Below are positions 1 through 12,000 of a DNA stretch of 64,000 nt, in pieces. Below the pieces are notes generated by a model, which saw nothing but the letters and a program-made list of their open reading frames with translations, had not been told where the DNA came from and did no database searches. Each line of letters opens with the position of its first letter. The first letter of the stretch is position 1. The DNA is from Theropithecus gelada (lineage: Eukaryota > Chordata > Mammalia > Primates > Cercopithecidae). The stretch covers positions 176,531,659 to 176,595,658 of the forward strand of contig NC_037673.1 of the NCBI RefSeq assembly GCF_003255815.1, in the 5' to 3' direction. Made by a program: the position numbers and the translations under genes.

Positions 1-88
1 TCTGCTTGTCAATCAGTGCCAGGGGCCCGTGCTTCAGCTCCCCAGCCAGAATGCCTTCTGAGTGCATGTAGGTGATCTCTTTAATTTT
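1..88 (-). CDS. GFPT2: GFPT2 exon 17 (cut by window edge)
   Basis: At least 88 bp, coding Lys559 to Gln587 plus one base. It reads [29 protein letters not shown]. Glu575 and His578 correspond to Glu488-region and His504 of GlmS, which open and isomerise the sugar. The acceptor is TTTCCAG. The exon continues beyond base 1, with the remaining residues in exons to the left. Confidence 0.96.
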
Positions 89-3000
89 CTGGAAAGAGGA
101 GGTGAGATCAGAGTCACTCTGGGCAGATGGGGCAGGAGCAGATCAACCAGAGGGGAAGAAGGGGAACCAGGGGAGGATGACTCCGGAAGGCAGAGAGCCA
201 AGGGTTGCAAGGCAGACAGATGCCTGGAGTGGTTGACAGCACTGAGGACACCCAGCAAGGGCCTGGGGAGAGGCCTGGTTACCATCCAGGGCATGCACCA
301 GACCAGGACACAACCTCTGTGTCCCCACACCAGCCCCGGGCACTGCTCCTCTGTCTCTCTCCAGTCCCATGCACAGCCACCCCTTAGGACAGACAAGTCG
401 GAGTCAGCCTAGCTCGCCCTCTTCTCCTCCCTAGTCAGCCACATTTATCACGATGGCATTGTATTCTGCGTAGCTATACCTTCAATTAATGATCTGATTA
501 AGCATTCGCCCATTAATAACTTCTAAAGAGTGGTTCCACGCAAAATCGCACAAACTGGGGTGTTATTTGCATTAATTTTTTTCCTATATTCAGGTAGATC
601 CATCTGTATTCAGTTACCACAGATCCACGTCATTGAAATGGTGAGACAGTTGAATAAATCATCTCTTGACTCCTGCCAGCACTGTTGATTTGGGTCAGGG
701 CAATGCTGTAAGGAGTGTGGCTCCACTCTGGAGGCTGCCGACAGCTGCAGGGCCGGCCTTCCAGTGACCAGAGGACCACTGGCTTGTGCCAGCAGCCACC
801 TAAATGCTTCTTTCTTCACCAGACTCATGTGGCGGCATGGCTGAAATGTGCACCTTTCACCAGTACATTCAGCCGCTGCAGCTGAGCCCCCCACCCATGA
901 GGCAGAGTCATCTGGGGGCTGTCAGTGCACCCCAGGCCTTGTCTCTACTGCACCCCAAGAAGCAGCACCTGCCTGTCCTCAGCGTCCCATACCAGGAGTC
1001 AGAATCTCCAGGGGGCGGGTGCAGGAGATGGAGCTCACTGTGGTCAGCCCAGCACTCCCCACCAAGACCAAGAAAATCAATGCTGAATGTTGCCGGTGAC
1101 CACTTGCAACCGGCATTGTCTTATTTCCTTATTTCCTTCCTTCCTTCCTTCCTTCCTTCCTTCCTTCCTTCCTTCCTTCCTTCCTTCCTTCCTTCCTTCN
1201 NNNNNNNNNNNNNNNNNNNNNNNNNNNNNNNNNNNNNNNNNNNNNNNNNNNNNNNNNNNNNNNNNNNNNNNNNNNNNNNNNNNNNNNNNNNNNNNNNNTT
1301 CCTTCCTTCTTTCCCTCCCTCCCTCCCTCTCTCTCTCTCTCTTTCTTTTTCTTTCTTTCTTGAGATGGGAGTCTCATTCTGTCACCCAGGCTGGAGTTCA
1401 GTGGCACGATCTTGGCTCACTGCAACCTCCTCCTCTTGGGTTCAAGTTATTCTCCTCCCTCAGCCTCCCATGTAGCTGGGATTACAGGCATGCACCACCA
1501 TACCCAGCTAAGCTTTGTATTTTTAGTAGAGATGGGCTTTCACCATGTTGTCTAGACTGGTCTCGAACTCCTGACCTCAAATGACCTGACTGCCTTGGCC
1601 TTCCAAAGTGCTTGGATTACAGGCATGGGCCACTGCACCAGCCTAGCATTGTCTTTCAAATGGGGGTGGTGGGGAGGAGATGGGAGAGGACAGCAGCCCA
1701 GCTGGGCCATGGTTAATGCCCTCATCTTGATGGTCAGTGCAGCCTCACCTGGAGCGCTGTCCCTGTTACCTGGGCTGAGCCTCTGCTCCGTGCACGGCAC
1801 GCTGACAGTGAGAGGGCAAACCCGAGATGCAGGGCCCTGCCCGGTTCTCTGCCCACCCTCTGGGCAGCCCTGTGGCCCTGGCACCTTGTCCCTGCCCCAT
1901 CAGCTTTCTCTTTGCTGGTGTGGATCTTTATTGCTGCAGGCGGCAAACGGCCTGTCATCCATTTTTGAAAAAGCAGGGCCCTCAAAGTTTATTCCTGCAG
2001 GATCTCGAACTCCCCTTGGGAGTTTGAGGGGTAACAAGGAAACTCTGTGGAGAACCCCCCTCGCAGTTTTGGTGGTGGCGGAAAAAAGCAAAAGCCCCAC
2101 AGACTCGGTCCCCATGGACTCAGGTCTGATTCGGGTCCTCTACGTCACCTTGAGTGAGATAGTTAAGCTTTTGGAGGCTTTGTTTCCTCCTGGATGAGAG
2201 GCGAATAGCAACCGCCAGCCTCTCCTAAGAAGCTCATGAGGCGTAAGTGAGCTGTTCCAATTGGGCCCTGGCAGTGGCTGGAGAGCTGAAGGGGCACACC
2301 CCAGGCACCTGTCCCTTTCTCCTCAGTAGATTGGGAGCTCCCTGGGGCAGGCACCTGCCTCACCCATCTCTGTGTGCCCAGGGCTAGAAACCTGGTGGAG
2401 AGCTGGTGCTTAGCATAAGCTCACAGGAGTGGTCAAGGGGTCCTTAGACCCGGCCCTCCCCAAGCCCAACGCCCTGCCCTCCTTCCCGCTGGTTCCTCCA
2501 GGTCTCCTGTGACTGTCCTCCTGGGGGTGGGGGCCGGGGGTGGGGGCTCACCAGGGCTCCCTCCAGGCAGGTGGCGTAGTTGTAGCCCCGCCCCATCACC
2601 AGCAGTGACCTCTGCGTGTACAGCTCCAGGGCTAAGTCGTGGATCTTCTCCTCCAGTGACAGCACCTCCTTGATCAGCTCTAGGCCATGCACGGAGCAGA
2701 GGGAGAAAACCAGTCATGCCGATTTTAGAGCGATATTCATGAAAACAAATGCTGGGGTTTAAGAGGAGGTTTTGAAACCCACATCACTTAGTACACTTTG
2801 CTTCCTTGCATTCGTTTAAAACAGATTACAGGAAAGAAATAACTCGGGCTCCTGGCCAGGATTTTGTCAGGGTGGGGATTTGTACTGTGCGAGTACTTTC
2901 TTGAGCACCAACAAGGTAGGCAGGGAAGTATCATTTCTCACTCCATGTTATAGGTAAGACAACTGAGGCTCAGAGAGGCAAACTCACCCACTGGAGACAG

Positions 3001-6000
3001 AGCTGACACCACCAGTTAACACCCCTCTTTCCTGCTGTGTCTCAAGACAAGGCCCCCGTAAGTGGGACCACCAGTTCTCCAACTGTTTGGTCTCAGGACT
3101 CCTTTACGCTCTTGAAAATTATTGCAAGTCCCTCAAACTATTGCACATCCCTAAGAGCCTTTGTTTTTGAGTTAAATCTGTCAACATTTACCAGATTAGA
3201 AAATAACACTGAGGGCCGGGCACGGTGGCTCAGGCCTGTAATCCCAGCACCTTGGGAGGCCGAGGCAGGCAGATCACGAGGTCAGGAGATAGAGAACATC
3301 CTGATTAACACGGTGAAACCTCGTCTCTACTAAAAATACAAAAAATTAGCCGGGTGTGGTGGTGGGCACCTATAGTCCCAGTTACTTGGGAGGCTGAGCG
3401 GAGAATGGCGTGAACCCAGGAGGCAGAGGTTGCAGTAAGCTGAGATTGTGCCACTGCACTCCAGCCTGGGCGACAGAGCCAGACTCTGTCAGGAAAAAAA
3501 AAAAAAAAAAAAAAAAAAGGAAGGAAGGAAGGAAATACCAATGAGAAATTTAAAAATATTCACTTAAAAATAACAACACTAAATCTATTACATTACTACA
3601 TTTTCAACAAGAATTAGTGAGAAGAGTGGTACTGTTTTTTGTTCTTGCAAAACTTTTTAGTGTCTGTTTTTTTAATAAAAGACTGTTGACTCTTATATCT
3701 GCTTTCACATTCAATCTGTGGTGATACGTTCTTTTGGTTGAAGTATAAAAATAAAATTCAGCCTACAAATACAGATTTGTAGTTGGAAAAGCAAGGAGTA
3801 TTTAAATTATTTTTCAAATAATTGTGAATGTTGTTCTTTGACACCACAGTACATCGAACTTGAGAAACAGTAGGCTCTTGAAAGGGTAGGTGCCAATATA
3901 GAATCCGAAATCCTATCAATAAACTTTTTCTACTTTGTTATGTTAAAATTTATTGTTCTGTCTTATGCTTTTAAATGGAACATTTACAAGTGCATAATTT
4001 TGTGACATCATGAACTGGCCACAAAGGTATGTAAATCTTCTTAAAATGGACACATTTTATTATAAAATTTTTTTAACAATCACCTTGTTGAAGTCACCTT
4101 GATCTTATCAGAGAAGTCTTTTGTTTTTTTTGAGACAGTTTCACTCTGTCATCCAGCCTGGGGTGCAGTGGCGCGATCTTGGCTCACTGCAACCTCTGCT
4201 GCCCAGTTTCAGGTGATTCTGCTGCCTCAGCCTCCTGAATAGCTGGGATTACAGGTGCCTGTCACCGCACCCAGCTAATTTTTTTTTTTTTTTTTTTTTG
4301 TATTTTTAGTAGAGACAGGGTTTCACCATCTTGGATAGGCTGGTCTTGAACTCCTGACCTTGTGATCCACCTGCCTCGGCCTCCCAAAGTGCTGGGATTA
4401 CAGGCATGAGCCACCGTGCCCGGCCCTAGAGAAGTCTTTAAATGTTGGGAACTGGTGAAGCTCATGGTAACAGAGGACTAACACTCAGAGTTTTGCTTGG
4501 GAGCTCAAAGTTTATCACTGGCAACACATACCATGGGTTGCTTCTACTGGTGCGTCCGCTGATTGTTCATTTCGAGAAAATGTCTACCGAACACCAAAAT
4601 CAGCTTGCTATTCAATGGCATGGCTGCTTCTCTTGAGACAAGCACCATTCTTCACTGTACAGCAGAAAGGCCTTTTTTTCCCCACCAGATAGAGTTTTGC
4701 TCTTCTTGCCCAGACTGGAGTGCAATGGCGCAGTCTCAGCTCATTGCAACCTCCACTTCCCAGGTTCAAGTAATTCTCCTGACTCAGCCTCCCAAGTAGC
4801 TGGGATTAAAGGCACGCACCACCACACCTGGCTATCTTTAGTAGAGATGGGGTTTCACTGTGTTGGTCAGGCTGGTCTCGAACTCCTGACCTCAGGTGAT
4901 CTGCCCGCCTTGGCCTCCCAAAGTGCTGGGGTTATAGGCGTGAGCCACCGCACCCGGCCTCAGTAGAAAGGTTTTATGCATACTCTCCATTTCATTATAA
5001 AGAATACTAAAAAGAGTTGCAATTTACAGACCAATAATTTTTACCACCTCATCAAGGACATTCCTCTTTTTTTTTTTTTTTTTTTGAGACAGAGTCTCGC
5101 TTGTAGCCCAGGCTGGAGTGCAGTGGTACCATCTCGACTCACTGCAAGCTCTGCCTTCTGGGTTCACGCCATTTTCCTGCCTCAGCCTCCCGAGTAGCTG
5201 GGACTACAGGCGCCCGCCACCACGCCTGGCTCATTTTTTGTATTTTTAGTAGAGACGGGGTTTCACTGTGTTAGCCAGGATGGTCTCGATCTCCTGACCT
5301 TGTGATCTGCCTGCCTAGGGCTCCCAAAGTGCTGGGATTACAGGCGTGAGCCACTGCGCCTGGATGTCAAGGCCATTCTTAAGGGAAACTGGCTGTGTGC
5401 TGGTGAGGGACACAATGACCAGTAGGCCTTCTAGTGTGCTGGGTACCAGGCACAGCCAACACTGCCTTTGCAAATGTGGATACAGGCAAAAAATAAAAAG
5501 AGATTTGCTGTAAAAAATATATTGCTATATTACTATGTGAACAGTTTTGCTTAAAGGGCTTTGCAGACACCCAGGACCTGTAGACCACATCTGGAGAACC
5601 GCTGACTCAGACGTCAGAACTGGGTCCTGTTTTGCATGGTTATGACCTGGCTTAAAGGAAGAATGCTGGCCGGGCGCGGTGGCTCAAGCCTGTAATCCCA
5701 GCACTTTGGGAGGCCGAGGCGGGTGGATCACGAGGTCAGGAGATCGAGACTATCCTGGCTAACATGGTGAAACCCCGTCTCTACTAAAAAAAAATACAAA
5801 AAAACTAGCCGGGCGTGGTGGCGGGCGCCTGTAGTCCCAGCTACTTGGAGGCTGAGGCGGGAGAATGGCGTGAACCCGGGAGGTGGAGCTTGCAGTGAGC
5901 CGAGATCGCGCCACTGCACTCCAGCCTGGGCGACAGAGCGAGACTCCGTCTCAAAAAAAAAAAAAAAAAAAAAAAAAAAGGAAGAATGCTCTTCTCAGAA

Positions 6001-9000
6001 ATAAACCTTCAGCATGCTGTCTCGGCCAGTGTCAGGCCCCAAGGGCCTGGAATTGACCGTTCTCTATGGTGGCCCTTCCCCCACTGCCTGCTCTGGGGTT
6101 TGGCCCCGGCTCCCAGAGAGGCTCCAGTGCCCACTCTGTCTCTGGGAGGGCACCCCCCGAAGCCCCGTGATGTCCTGTCCGCAGTGAGCACTCCACGCCA
6201 GCCTGGGGCAAGGCTCGACTCGTCTCCACCTCTCAGGCCTGCACAGAGGTCTCTCTCCTACTCTGGCATGTGAGTGACTGAAGGACGTGAGCCGCTGCTT
6301 ATCTTGGCAGGGCAGGGATGGCACGCGGGGCAGGGCATGGCACTGGTTCTTAATGTATGTGTGGTGGATGAATGAAGAAAAGGGAGGCCGTGGTCCCCAA
6401 GAAGGTCATGATTTAGTGCAACAGACACTGTACCTCACCAGCTACAACAGCTGGGGCTGTGCTGCTGGCCAGCAAATGGAGAAAGTGTGGTGGGGTTGCC
6501 AAGGAGTGCCTGGCATAGGAAGGGCCTGAGGCCATTTGCTCTTTCTCGGGTACTTACTGAGCACCTACTGTATGCCTGCCCGTGCTGGACACCAGCTATC
6601 CAGCGGCGGCTCTGGCAGACAGGGCTGTGTGTTCGCGGAGCTGACATGTCAGCTGGGGGAGACAGGCCAGTCAACAGTTAACAGGGAATGACCTCCGGTC
6701 ATGAGGTGTGTTATAAAGAAAGTAAACAGGCTAATGTTTCAGAGTGCTGGGGCTGGGGCCTCAGCGTGGCCAGGGAGGGTCTCAGGAGGTGACATTTGAG
6801 CTGAGGTTTCGGAGATGAGAAGCTGTCGGCTGTATGCAGAGCAGGAGGAAGATGGTTCAGCAGAGGAAACAGCCAGTGCGAAGGCCCTGCGGTGAGAAAG
6901 AGCTGAGCACCACTGAGGACCAGGGAGGCAGGGAGGCAGCGCCGGGTCGGGCCAGGGGCCGAGCAGCATGAGGACAGAGGCAGCAAGGCCTCCAGGAGGG
7001 AGCTGGGGTGGCTAGAAAGTTTTAGGAGGAGGGAGAAATGAACAACATCCTGTACAGGCGAGAGTCAACAGAGAGTGGCCAGCAACAGTCCACTAGATCT
7101 GAAAACATGGAAAGCTGAATTCTAGAACATACCAGGTAAAGATCTCAAGCCACGGATGATCTCTTGCCTCCTGTTTTGTAGTGAAATTCGGTCTTCAGAC
7201 ATCATCAAACCAAACATCACCAGAGAGATGAACTGACTGGTATAAGCCTGTGCACAAAGAAGGAGGTGGCAAGGACCTTATTTTCACTTTTAAGTCAACT
7301 TTATTTTACTTTTTGAGACAGGGTCTACCTGTTGCTCACGCCAGAGTGCAGTGGCGAGATCACGGCTCACTGCAGCCTCTCCCTCCTCAACTGATTCTCC
7401 CACCTCAGCCTCCTGAGTAACTGGGACTACAGGCGCCACCACCCTGCCCAGTTAATTTACAGGAGCCACCACCCTGCCCAGTTAATTTTTAGGTTTTACT
7501 TATTTATTTATTTATATTTTGTTTTTGAGACAAAGTCTTGCCCTGTCGCCCAGGCTGCAGTGCAGTGGCACGATCTCGGCTCACGGCAACCTCCACCTCC
7601 CAGGTTCAAGCGATTCTCCTGCCTCAGCCTCCCGAGTAGCTGGGATTACAGGTATGAGCCACCACACCTGACTAATTTTTGTATTTTTAGTAGAGATGGG
7701 GTTTCATCATGTTGGCCAGGCTGGTCTCAAACTCCCGACCTCAGGTGATCTGCCCGTGTCAGCCTCCCAAAGTGCTGGGATTACAGGCGTGAGTCACCGC
7801 ACCTGGCCTAAGTTTTACTTTTGAAGGGATGGGGTTGCCCGGGGCGGTCTGGAACTCCTGGGCTCAAGGGATGCTCCAGCCTCGGCCTCCCACAGTGCTG
7901 GGATTCCAGGTGGGAGCCCCGTGTCAGGCCTAAAGGGCTTTAAAATAAGGGTCTCCAAGGTGCTCAAAGAGCCACAGGATGACATGAACGAAACACAGGA
8001 ACATGGGAATAAAACGAGACTAAATGAAGAGATGGGAACCCAAGAGGGGAGGGGAAAGGAACGGACGCGGGAGAAGGGGTGAGGTGGGACGGGGAAAGAA
8101 AGGCGGTGGCGCGGGCAGAGGAGGGCGCAATTGCCCAGCACGTCCAGGCCGAAGGAGAGCGGCCTCCGGGGCCTTGCGGCCTCTGGTGCACCTGCCTGGC
8201 CAGGCTCTCCCTGGGAGGGGCGCCCGTGGCTCCTACCTTGGTGCTGGCCACGCCGACCTCCGGCCCTGCGTTGATGTGGACACCGCAGTCGGTCTCGCGA
8301 GAGATGGAGCTGCCCACAGTGTTGGTGACGCCCACGGTCAGGGCTCCGCGGTCCTTGCAGTAGCGCAGTGCCAGGAGGGTGTCCGCGGTCTCGCCTGCCA
8401 CACAGGGGCCTCTCAGCGCCACGCTCCGCCAGCCTCAGCCCTACCCCAAACCCCCTCCTCCTTCACCTCGGCTCTGACAGGGAAATCGGTGCCTAAGACA
8501 CAGCCAGCAGGTGTTCGGAAAGGAAAACGCATGCAACAGCCTTTTCGGTTGATTCTTACATTCAAGATTTGTTACTATGTATGTGGCGAGCACTTTTTCA
8601 TTTAAATCTCGCAACAATCCCGTGAGGCCCATCGTCCCCGTTTTCCTGTTGAGGATGAGGGCTCATGACAGGAGGAAATCGGTGCTCTGATCAAAGCCAT
8701 ACAGCTGGTGACAGGTGGGCCTGGCTCCCAGCGCCCGCCCGTTCTGCAGCTGAATAAGCTGAGATGGAACAGATTTAACATTTGAAAAGCAGGAATGTCC
8801 CCAAGTGGTGTTTCTCACTAGATTGTTTGAAAGGACACTTCTCGCAAGCCTCTCAGTGTGGACTCAAATTGTTTTCAGAATAAAGCTAAACAGCTTCATG
8901 CATAAACCAGCACAAACTCCCTATGTTTGTAAGTCCTAACGAACTCAAATTAAATTACAGCATAAGCCAGACTATAAAATCAAAACTGTTGAAATCCTCA

Positions 9001-12000
9001 AGAGTCAGGAGGCTGTTCTGTCTGCAGGGCCACGGCTCCGAACTCAAATTAAATTCAGCATAAGCCAGACTATAAAATAAAAACTGTTGAAATCCTCAAG
9101 AGTCTCCCGACTCCTGCTGTTCTGTCTGCAGGGCCACGGCTCTTGGCTGTGTCTGTCCCAGCTTTGCAGGGCAGGCAGGGGCCGCCCGGTACTAGGCGGC
9201 CCAATTCTCCTCTGTTTTTTTCTCTCTTCAGAGCCCTGGGTTATGGCACTAGAGTGTCATGGGGTACTGCGGCGAGGGTGGGGGAAACAGGGTTCTATCT
9301 TTTGTCACCCACACCCCAGGGTTTGATAGTGTTTTTCCAATCTCATTAAAGGGCTGACTTCTATACATACAGAATTTCGGAAGCTGCCACTGCATTATTT
9401 TCATATTAGGTCCACCTCTGTTCTTTTGTTAATGTCTCCCACCAATTTATAAAATAGTTTCAGGCTCTGGTGGTATCATAAACCCAAAGGTGATTGTGAC
9501 GGCAGGTCCTGGGTCATAAGGTGGGGGGCCGGATGGTCGGTGCATCTGTACTGGTTTTTCTTCGCTTGTCAACAAAATGGAAATGGTATTTAAAACTGAC
9601 AATGGCAGCAGTACTAAAAGTTCCAGTAGATGATGGAGCATTACAATCAGTATTTTCGTTGTGGTAGTAACACTGTGGTTATATGTTTTTCTTTTATCGT
9701 TTTAATCATACAACCTGAAGTATTTATGTGGATGAATATCATGATGCCTGGGATTGGCATCAAAGTAACCCCATGGAGAAGAGGGGTTAATATAAGTGTG
9801 TCCGACCGGCACAAGATGGGCTGGATGAGGCTGCGATACTCATTATATGAAAACTCTTCTTTTATAAAGGTTTGGAATTATCCGTAATTAAAACATTTCA
9901 AAAGTCCTCCACGAGCTCAAGGAGACTCCAAGCCTATGGCCCTGGATCACCTCCCTGAGGCCGCTGGAGCACATGTCAAGTGTTGGGAGGGCACCGGACG
10001 GGGCGCATTTAGCTCAGGGGACCTTCCTTGGTCCTAAAAGGGAGCACCGTCTCCCCACACCTTTCTCTGCTGGGCAGCATGGGCACTGCAAGCCACAGGC
10101 CACGGCTTGGACACTTGGGCACAGAGCCCATACTGGGTCCTCCACGTGACTCTCAACCTAACAGAATGTTAAAGAAGATGTTTTTTCTATTAACATAAAT
10201 CAGCAAACATTTATGGGCACCTTGGTAAGTAGTCCTTGAAGTCTTGGATAGGCAAGAAGAGGGAGAAGCCATGGGGCAGGGGAAAAACGAATATGCGTCA
10301 TTTCCAGCCCAGTCCCAGCTCTGTCACTCCCTGGCCGCATGGCCTTAGACATCTCTTGCCCTCCCCGTACAATGGCGACAGCAATCCGCGGCTCTAAGGG
10401 TTACATGACCGCTGCAAGAGCGGGTTCGCAGCACAGGGTAGCCATGCAGAGGAATTAATTGAATGATGGAGAAGAGGAGAGAGCCCAGAGCTGACCTGAC
10501 GCAAGGCTGGCCACACTGCCTGTGTCCCTTACCTGATTGGCTGATGAAAAAGCAAACGTCATCCCTGAACACAGGTGTGTTCCTGTCCAGAAAATCGCTG
10601 GCAAGTTCAACCATCACAGGAAGCTCAGTCAGTTCCTCCAAAACTTGCCGTGTCTGAAGCCAACAAGCATGGAGACTAAAGTCAGTCACAGGCATGACAG
10701 GGACGTGGGGCAGCTGGGCTTCTAGGGTCAGTGTGTGACACGGAACCTCACTGTCCAGGTGGCGAGGGGACTTTGGTCACCCGCAGGCCACCTCGAAGAT
10801 ACAAGGTCTCCGTGTCATTTCTCACGCTAGCTCATGGGAATGGGTCCGAGGGCTTAGCCACATTCAGAAGGCCAAATGAGTGATAAGACTGAAGGCCAGC
10901 GTCTAGTCCTAGACTGCTGTGGATTTCCCCACATGCATGTGTCCCACTTACAGCCACGGCAGCGTGGTAGCTGGTCCCACAGCCAATCACGATGAGCCTT
11001 CGGCATCGTCGGATCTCCTTCAAGTGGTCCTTCAGGCCCCCCAGGAGCACTGCAGGGCACACGGCAGGGCGTTAACATTGACACAGTCACCGCATTCCCT
11101 GAGACTAGGCACAGGCGGAGCCTCCCCACCGAGTGCAGGAATTACCTGTGTTGGTCTCAAAATTCACCCGACCTCTCATAGTATTGAAAACGGATTCTGG
11201 CTGCTCGAAGATCTCCTTCTGCATAAATGCGCTGAAGTTACCTGGTCAAATAAACGTCTGGTCAGTTTTAATTTCATTATATTTCACTGCTTTTCATTGT
11301 GCAGTAGTGATAGCAACTCCTGTAAAGTTTACTGCAGATTCCCAAAGGCATCCCCAGGGATTATCCTGCCTGACACTCACTACCATCAGAGGCAAGCAGG
11401 TCAGGGACCAGGGCTCTCTCCAATTTACATATCGGACCCTGCAGCTTGAGGAAGGGAGGGATTTGCCCCAGGCATGCAAGTAACAAATGGCCTGGCTGGT
11501 CCCTTTGGGCCAAGCTCCCTTAGCAAGGCCAAACGCAAGTAAAGTGCTTCCCTCCCAAAAAGTTGCCCAGCTAGGAAAGTACAGCTAAGCCCAAAGAAAC
11601 AGGCAATTTTCCTTTTAATAAACACCCTCCTAGTTTCCGTAATAAAAACCTTCCCAGCCACACAGGCATTTCCGGGGCTCTGGTTTGAGTAGGACTGGAT
11701 GGTGCTGACGGGACAATGGGGCTGCAGGTGTTCAAGCCCCGATGCAGCAGCTACACCTGATGCTCTGGAGGTGCCCACAGGTGGGGCAGGCCGTGTTCTC
11801 GGGGATACGCACACTCATGACGCCAACATGCCAGTGCTCCCAGCCTGTCGCCCATGACCTGGCACGTGTGCAACGAGCAAATGAAGCAAGTGGGGGGCAT
11901 GAGGGGTGGCCACCATAGGGGAGGGGTTGGGGAAGGACCATGACAGACACAGGAGCAGAGAAGGACTCTCTGAGGGGTGACATTTCAGGGCAGCTGGAGG

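Larger units (their letters stand above)
89..2551 (-). other. GFPT2 intron 16
   Basis: 2.46 kb containing one Alu with a very long (TTCC)n tail and an assembly gap (1123-1645). The flanks 89-1110 and 1656-2551 show no repeat or motif that I can name. Confidence 0.9.
3071..5604 (+). mobile_element. hAT-type DNA transposon, broken by Alus
   Basis: The left end CAGTTCTCCAACTGTTTGGTCTCAGG and the right end GTAGACCACATCTGGAGAACCGCTG resemble the CAGTGGTTCTCAAAC / GTTTGAGAACCACTG ends of hAT elements. The AT-rich interior is consistent. Four Alus interrupt it. The exact family is uncertain. Confidence 0.5.
2680..7132 (-). other. GFPT2 intron 15
   Basis: 4.45 kb. It holds a MIR, a probable hAT-type transposon (about 3071-5604) broken by four Alus, a fifth Alu with a perfect target duplication (5668), and an old repeat at 6530-7010. 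The interval 6.0-6.5 kb is unassigned. Confidence 0.9.
7248..8236 (-). other. GFPT2 intron 14
   Basis: 989 bp, mostly a nested Alu pair (7308-7930). The last 300 bp, 7931-8236, are purine-rich on the plus strand and therefore pyrimidine-rich in the transcript. Confidence 0.9.
8395..10532 (-). other. GFPT2 intron 13
   Basis: 2.14 kb with MIR-like sequence at 8.56-8.75 and 10.30-10.45 kb and a 99-bp tandem duplication at 8.94-9.14 kb. The stretch 9.15-10.29 kb is unassigned. No Alu is present. Confidence 0.9.
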
